64,000 bases of DNA. Source: Tautonia plasticadhaerens. Its GTDB lineage: Bacteria > Planctomycetota > Planctomycetia > Isosphaerales > Isosphaeraceae. The notes below the pieces were generated by a model. It did no database searches and was not told the DNA's origin. It worked only from the letters and a program-made list of their open reading frames with translations. Positions 60,438 through 64,000 of the stretch are shown here, one piece after another; positions within the stretch are counted from its first letter, which is position 1, and every line of letters begins with the position of its first letter. Where the stretch lies: positions 5,580,001 through 5,644,000 of the forward strand of contig NZ_CP036426.1 of assembly GCF_007752535.1 (NCBI RefSeq), given 5' to 3'. Both the position numbers and the translations under genes were made by a program.

Positions 60438-63400
60438 TCAGGGGGATGAGGCGGGCTGTCCCTCGGGAAGTGGGACCTGGCCGGGGCCCTGGAGGTATCG
60501 GATCAGGTCGGCGACCTCCGCCTCGGAGAGCGGGTCGAGCAGCCCCTCGGGCATCAGCGACTGGTCGGACTTGCGCCGGTCCTCGATCTCGTCCCGGGGA
60601 ACGACGATCCGCTCGGTCGGGGTCTGGATGGTGACGGTCCGATCCGATTGTTCCGCGACCAGGCCGTTGACGACCCGGCCGTCGGCGAGGGCGAAGACGG
60701 TCATGCGGTAGTCCTCGCCGAGGGTGGCCCCGGGGTCGACGAGGTTCTCGAGGAGGTAGCCGAGGTCTCCCCGCTGGGCGCCGGTCAGCTCGGGGCCGAC
60801 CTTCCCCCCGTCGCCGAAGAGGACGTGGCACTGCGAGCAGGTCTTCGAGAACACCGAGCGTCCGTTCGAAGGGTCGGCCCCGGCCAGCCGCTCCGGGGTC
60901 ATGGCGAGCCGGTAGGAGGCGATCCGCACCGAGGCCGCCTCGGAGATCGGGCGATACTCGGGCCAGATCGCGGCGACCCGACGCTCAAGCGTAGGGTCGC
61001 CCAGCGTCCGGAGCTGCCGGACGAGGAAGGCCGAGAACTCCTCCCGGTCGATCCGCCCGGCCTCGACCGCGTCGAGCATCGCTGAGGCTGACTCGGGCCT
61101 CGAGGCGAGGGCGTTGAGGGCCTCACGCCTCGGCCCGGGCTGGAGCCGGCCGATCCGATCGAGCAGCAGCGGGACGGTCTCCGGGTCGTCCAGGGTCGCC
61201 AGCCCCCGGACGGCGTCCGTCGCCAAGTCTCGCTCCGAGAGCAGGCCGCCGAGCAGTTCGAACAGGCCTTCGGCCCGTCCCCGGACCATCGCACCGATCG
61301 CATCCCTCCGGGCCGAGGGATCGGCGTCCGGATCCGAGGCGATCGCCCGGAGTTCCTCCATCGCCCTCCCGTCGCCGAAGACGACGGCGAGCTCTCGGGT
61401 GAGCCGGCGGACCTCGGCATCCTCCGACGCCGACAGCGACTCGGACGCCTCGGCCCAGCCCGGGGGGGGCTCGGCCCGCCGGAGGCCCCGGAGGGCGTCC
61501 GCCATGCCGGACAGCAGGTCGAACCGGATCCCCGGATCCTCGGTGCGTCCCAGGAGGGCGACGATCGGGGCGGCCGCCTCGGGCCGATCGGCCATCTCGG
61601 CGGTCAGCCGCCGGGCGATGAACCGGGAGACCGGGCCGAACCGGGCCGAACCGGCGACCGAGCAGGCCCGGTCGGGGTCCCCCGGCACGGCCGGCTCGAT
61701 CCCGTACCAGAGCATCAGCGGGAGGACCGGGTCGTCGGCGAAGGCAGACTTCGAGGCGATCGACTCGGCGATCGGCCAGCGACGCCCGACCGGCAACCGT
61801 TGCAGGCTCGACGCGAGGTAGGTCAGCACCAGGCCCGACTCCTCACGCTCGGTCAGTCGCTCGAACGCATCGATCGTCTCGCCCGAGGGGGGGCCGCGGT
61901 CGACCAGGAGCCGGACGGCCCAGGTCCGGACGTGCTCGTCGGGGTCGTCGAGCAGCGATCGGATCCACTCCTCGGTCGTCCCGCCGATGCCGAACAGGGA
62001 CCAGAGCGCCCGCAGCCGCAGGACCTCGTCGGGCGACGCCTCGACCGAGCCCTGCAAGTCGTCGGCGATGGCGGAGAGGTCGAGACCGGCGTGAGCCCGC
62101 TCCTGGAGGATCCGCCTCGCCTGCCGGGCGTACCAGGCGTTCGGGTGGCCGAGGAGTTCGACCAACCCCCGGTCGTCGACCGCCGAGACGTCGGGGACGG
62201 CCGGCACCTCGGGATCGCCGAAGGAAATCTTGTAGATTCGGCCCGAGGAGCGGTGGACGCCGTCGTTCTCGTGGCACTCGCCGGTGTCGGACCAGTCGGC
62301 GACGAAGACCGACCCGTCGTGGCCCGAGACCAGCTCGACGCCCCGGAACCAGGGGTCGGACCAGCGGACCGGATCCGGCAGGTGGCGGGCCGCGTAGGTG
62401 GCGCCGAAGCGTTCGAGACGGTCCCGGTTGATCCGACGGCCGTGGAAATTCAGCGCGAGGACGTCACCGCGATACTCCTCGGGCCAGTCGTCCCCCTGGT
62501 AGATCAGCATGCCGGAATGGGCGTGCCCGCCCCCGGCCCGGTCGGTGGTGTCGGAGACCCCCCCCTCGCGGATGAAGTCCCACGACTCCCGGGTATCCCA
62601 GTGCACGTGGTCGGCGGTCTGTCCCATCAGGGCATACAGGTGGGGGTTGGCGTGCTCGCCGTACATCCGCTCGTAATAGGAACCGGGGATGGCGTGCCAG
62701 AGGTGGGGGATGACGGTATTGATGAAGAAGAGCTGGCCGCGCTCGTCCCAGTCCATGCCCCACGGGTTGGTGGTGCCCCGGGAGACGACCTCGAAGACCT
62801 TCCGGGTGGGGTGATAGCGCCAGACGCCGCAGTTCATGGCGACCCGGTCGGACTCGGCCGCGCCCGGGGGGCCGACGAGCGAGGTGGCCTGGATGCCGTG
62901 CCGGCCATAGAGCCAGCCGTCCGGGCCCCATCGGAGCCCGTTGACGAGGTTGTGGCGGATCGTGTCGGCATCCCAGCCGTCGAGCACCACGACCGGCTCG
63001 CCGTCGGGGCGGTCGTCGCCGTCCCGGTCGGGGATGAAGAGCAGGTACGGGGCGCAGAGGGCCCAGACGCCGCCGAAGCCGACCTCCACGCTGGAGAGCC
63101 GGACACCCCGGTCCCAGAAGACCGTCCGGCGATCGAATCGCCCGTCGCGGTCGAGGTCGTCGAGGATCAGGATCCGGTCTCGCAGGTCGGTGTCGAAATT
63201 CCGCTCGTGCTCGGCGTAGGTGTAGTTCTCGGCGACCCAGAGCCGTCCCCTGGGGTCGGTCGCCAGGGCGATCGGCTGCCGGACGTCGGGCTCGGCGGCG
63301 AAGAGGGTCGCCCGGAACCCTTCGGGGAGGCGCATCCCCTCCAGGGCCTCGGCGGCGGAGGGCAGCCCGGCCCCGGGGTCCTGCGAGTCATAGGGTTCGG

Positions 63401-63476
63401 GGAACTCCTGCGCAGGAGAGGACGGCCCGAGGGCCAGGATCGCCAGGGCGACCGGGAGCCGGACGGATCGGGTCAT
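60438..63476 (-). CDS. PVC-type CxxCH heme protein (TIGR02604/HEAT/TIGR02603)
   Basis: Secreted 1012-aa protein. A signal peptide (VALAILALGPSSPAQ) precedes an N-terminal six-bladed-propeller-like domain (about 45-420) with GRLWVAENYTY, GVWALCAPYLLFIPD, GLRWGPDGWLYGRHG and AGGGHAHSGMLIYQGD, the TIGR02604 dehydrogenase-like type. HEAT-like repeats (about 440-830) follow, and the C-terminal TIGR02603 domain holds the heme motif CSQCH near residue 880 and VSLEENVVDPGA-like LLENLVDPGATLGEDYR. Redox substrate unknown; by family a membrane-associated sugar or alcohol dehydrogenase is suggested. It is divergent from nothing within 190 bp. Confidence 0.93.
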   Translation of the reverse strand: MTRSVRLPVALAILALGPSSPAQEFPEPYDSQDPGAGLPSAAEALEGMRLPEGFRATLFAAEPDVRQPIALATDPRGRLWVAENYTYAEHERNFDTDLRDRILILDDLDRDGRFDRRTVFWDRGVRLSSVEVGFGGVWALCAPYLLFIPDRDGDDRPDGEPVVVLDGWDADTIRHNLVNGLRWGPDGWLYGRHGIQATSLVGPPGAAESDRVAMNCGVWRYHPTRKVFEVVSRGTTNPWGMDWDERGQLFFINTVIPHLWHAIPGSYYERMYGEHANPHLYALMGQTADHVHWDTRESWDFIREGGVSDTTDRAGGGHAHSGMLIYQGDDWPEEYRGDVLALNFHGRRINRDRLERFGATYAARHLPDPVRWSDPWFRGVELVSGHDGSVFVADWSDTGECHENDGVHRSSGRIYKISFGDPEVPAVPDVSAVDDRGLVELLGHPNAWYARQARRILQERAHAGLDLSAIADDLQGSVEASPDEVLRLRALWSLFGIGGTTEEWIRSLLDDPDEHVRTWAVRLLVDRGPPSGETIDAFERLTEREESGLVLTYLASSLQRLPVGRRWPIAESIASKSAFADDPVLPLMLWYGIEPAVPGDPDRACSVAGSARFGPVSRFIARRLTAEMADRPEAAAPIVALLGRTEDPGIRFDLLSGMADALRGLRRAEPPPGWAEASESLSASEDAEVRRLTRELAVVFGDGRAMEELRAIASDPDADPSARRDAIGAMVRGRAEGLFELLGGLLSERDLATDAVRGLATLDDPETVPLLLDRIGRLQPGPRREALNALASRPESASAMLDAVEAGRIDREEFSAFLVRQLRTLGDPTLERRVAAIWPEYRPISEAASVRIASYRLAMTPERLAGADPSNGRSVFSKTCSQCHVLFGDGGKVGPELTGAQRGDLGYLLENLVDPGATLGEDYRMTVFALADGRVVNGLVAEQSDRTVTIQTPTERIVVPRDEIEDRRKSDQSLMPEGLLDPLSEAEVADLIRYLQGPGQVPLPEGQPASSP

Positions 63477-63670
63477 GATCGGCGATGCCTCTTCGCCGAG
63501 GCGTAGGCGCGGAACGATCGACCGACGATCGATCGGGGGTGGGTCGCGGGCCTCGCTCGGTCGGGGTCGATGGGGCGTCCGCGGCGGATCGCGGTTCGAC
63601 TCCGGTTTAACCGATGCGGATGGCGAGGATCAAGTCCCGGTCGCCTCCGGGCGCGCTTCGGCCGAAGGAT

Positions 63671-63877
63671 TCAGCATTCCGGCCGGGGCGCCATGCTCGA
63701 CCGGCCCGTGGCCTTCGAGGCGTCCCTGCTCGGTAGCCCGGAATCCAGGAGGTCCGACAGGCAAGGCCGGAGGGCCTTCGCCTCGACCAGCGTCAGCTCG
63801 GGGGCGCTGAGACGCTCCATCAGATTCCGGAGCTGCTCGACGCGATCGGGATGTTCACCAGGGCTACCCATGACCAT
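63671..63877 (-). CDS. Small hypothetical protein
   Basis: About 68 aa from ATG 63877 (the frame is open to 63943, giving 90 aa). The middle, HPDRVEQLRNLMERL followed by SAPELTLVEAKALRPCLSDL, is a charged helical stretch with a hydrophobic heptad-like pattern, unlike the Arg/Pro/Gly-rich shadows. The tail is polar. I do not recognise a family. The 194 bp between it and the CxxCH gene start, and the last 120 bp of the window, hold nothing else I can support. Confidence 0.45.
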   Translation of the reverse strand: MVMGSPGEHPDRVEQLRNLMERLSAPELTLVEAKALRPCLSDLLDSGLPSRDASKATGRSSMAPRPEC

Positions 63878-64000
63878 GCGACCTTCCGATCGTCCTCCGG
63901 AGTGTGATTTGGGGCGCAGGGCGTTCATCGGGGATGAAAACATTGGACTGCCAACGAAAACCGGATGCCAAAACCGCGAACCGGGTTCACGGAAACCGGG

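Noticed and set aside
1-64000. tRNA, rRNA, CRISPR arrays, transposases or integrases
   Set aside because: I found no cloverleaf-like T-loop sequence, spaced repeats or transposase motif anywhere; a covariance-model search would be decisive for small RNAs.

Overview
The window comes from a high-GC planctomycete, most likely of the Isosphaeraceae. The markers are DUF1559 pseudopilin-like proteins, a PSD1-type cytochrome/DUF1549/DUF1553 protein paired with a DUF1501 protein, a PVC-type CxxCH heme protein (TIGR02604/TIGR02603 type), and a Planctomycetes/Verrucomicrobia-type bacterial microcompartment (PVM BMC) locus. Genes are dense on both strands. Most long open frames opposite real genes are GC-rich shadows and are left out. 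I saw no rRNA, tRNA, CRISPR array or insertion sequence.

Layout. 1-1 kb: mutM. 1.1-12.2 kb: a one-strand BMC operon of DeoR regulator, PduL phosphotransacylase, three BMC-H hexamers, an acetate-kinase-like acyl kinase, three EutN/CcmL-type BMC-P pentamers, a small membrane protein, a CoA-acylating aldehyde dehydrogenase, a class II aldolase, a lactate/malate dehydrogenase and two proteins of unknown function. By the model established for Planctopirus limnophila, the shell encloses aldolase cleavage of fuculose-/rhamnulose-phosphate to lactaldehyde, its oxidation to lactyl-CoA, and conversion to lactyl-phosphate and then lactate with ATP gain. 12.3-16.6 kb: UPF0316 and SPFH membrane proteins, an orphan HlyD-type adaptor with a well-formed promoter, and a Gfo/Idh/MocA oxidoreductase. 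16.8-20.9 kb: treZ and hslVU. 20.9-28.5 kb, all minus: BaiN-type flavoprotein, an AAA+ ATPase overlapping a PilZ protein, tsaE-thiL-glycerate kinase, and an HtrA-like protease. 28.8-36.7 kb: nadA, a two-gene arginine-to-proline module (ArgZ-like plus TIGR00300, which are fused as AgrE in cyanobacteria), sixA facing ppk1, endonuclease IV and DUF3072. 36.9-50 kb: surface and secreted planctomycete families. 50.2-54.8 kb: a 1307-residue three-module FtsK/EccC-like ATPase overlapping a CPBP protease. 55.2-59 kb: an acyl carrier protein next to a 1149-residue fusion. 59-64 kb: glycogen synthase, the CxxCH protein and a small ORF.

The most unusual item is the fusion at 55542-58991. It joins 2-oxoacid dehydrogenase E1-alpha, E1-beta, a lipoyl domain and an intact FabH-type ketosynthase III in one chain, with no E2 acyltransferase domain, and lies directly after an ACP gene. 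It looks like a single-chain machine that turns 2-oxoacids into primed acyl chains. Other leads are the split AgrE-like pathway, shared encapsulation helices and an out-of-frame gene overlap in the BMC operon, the hairpin array before the shell genes, the FtsK/EccC-like ATPase, and two promoter regions with clear palindromes.
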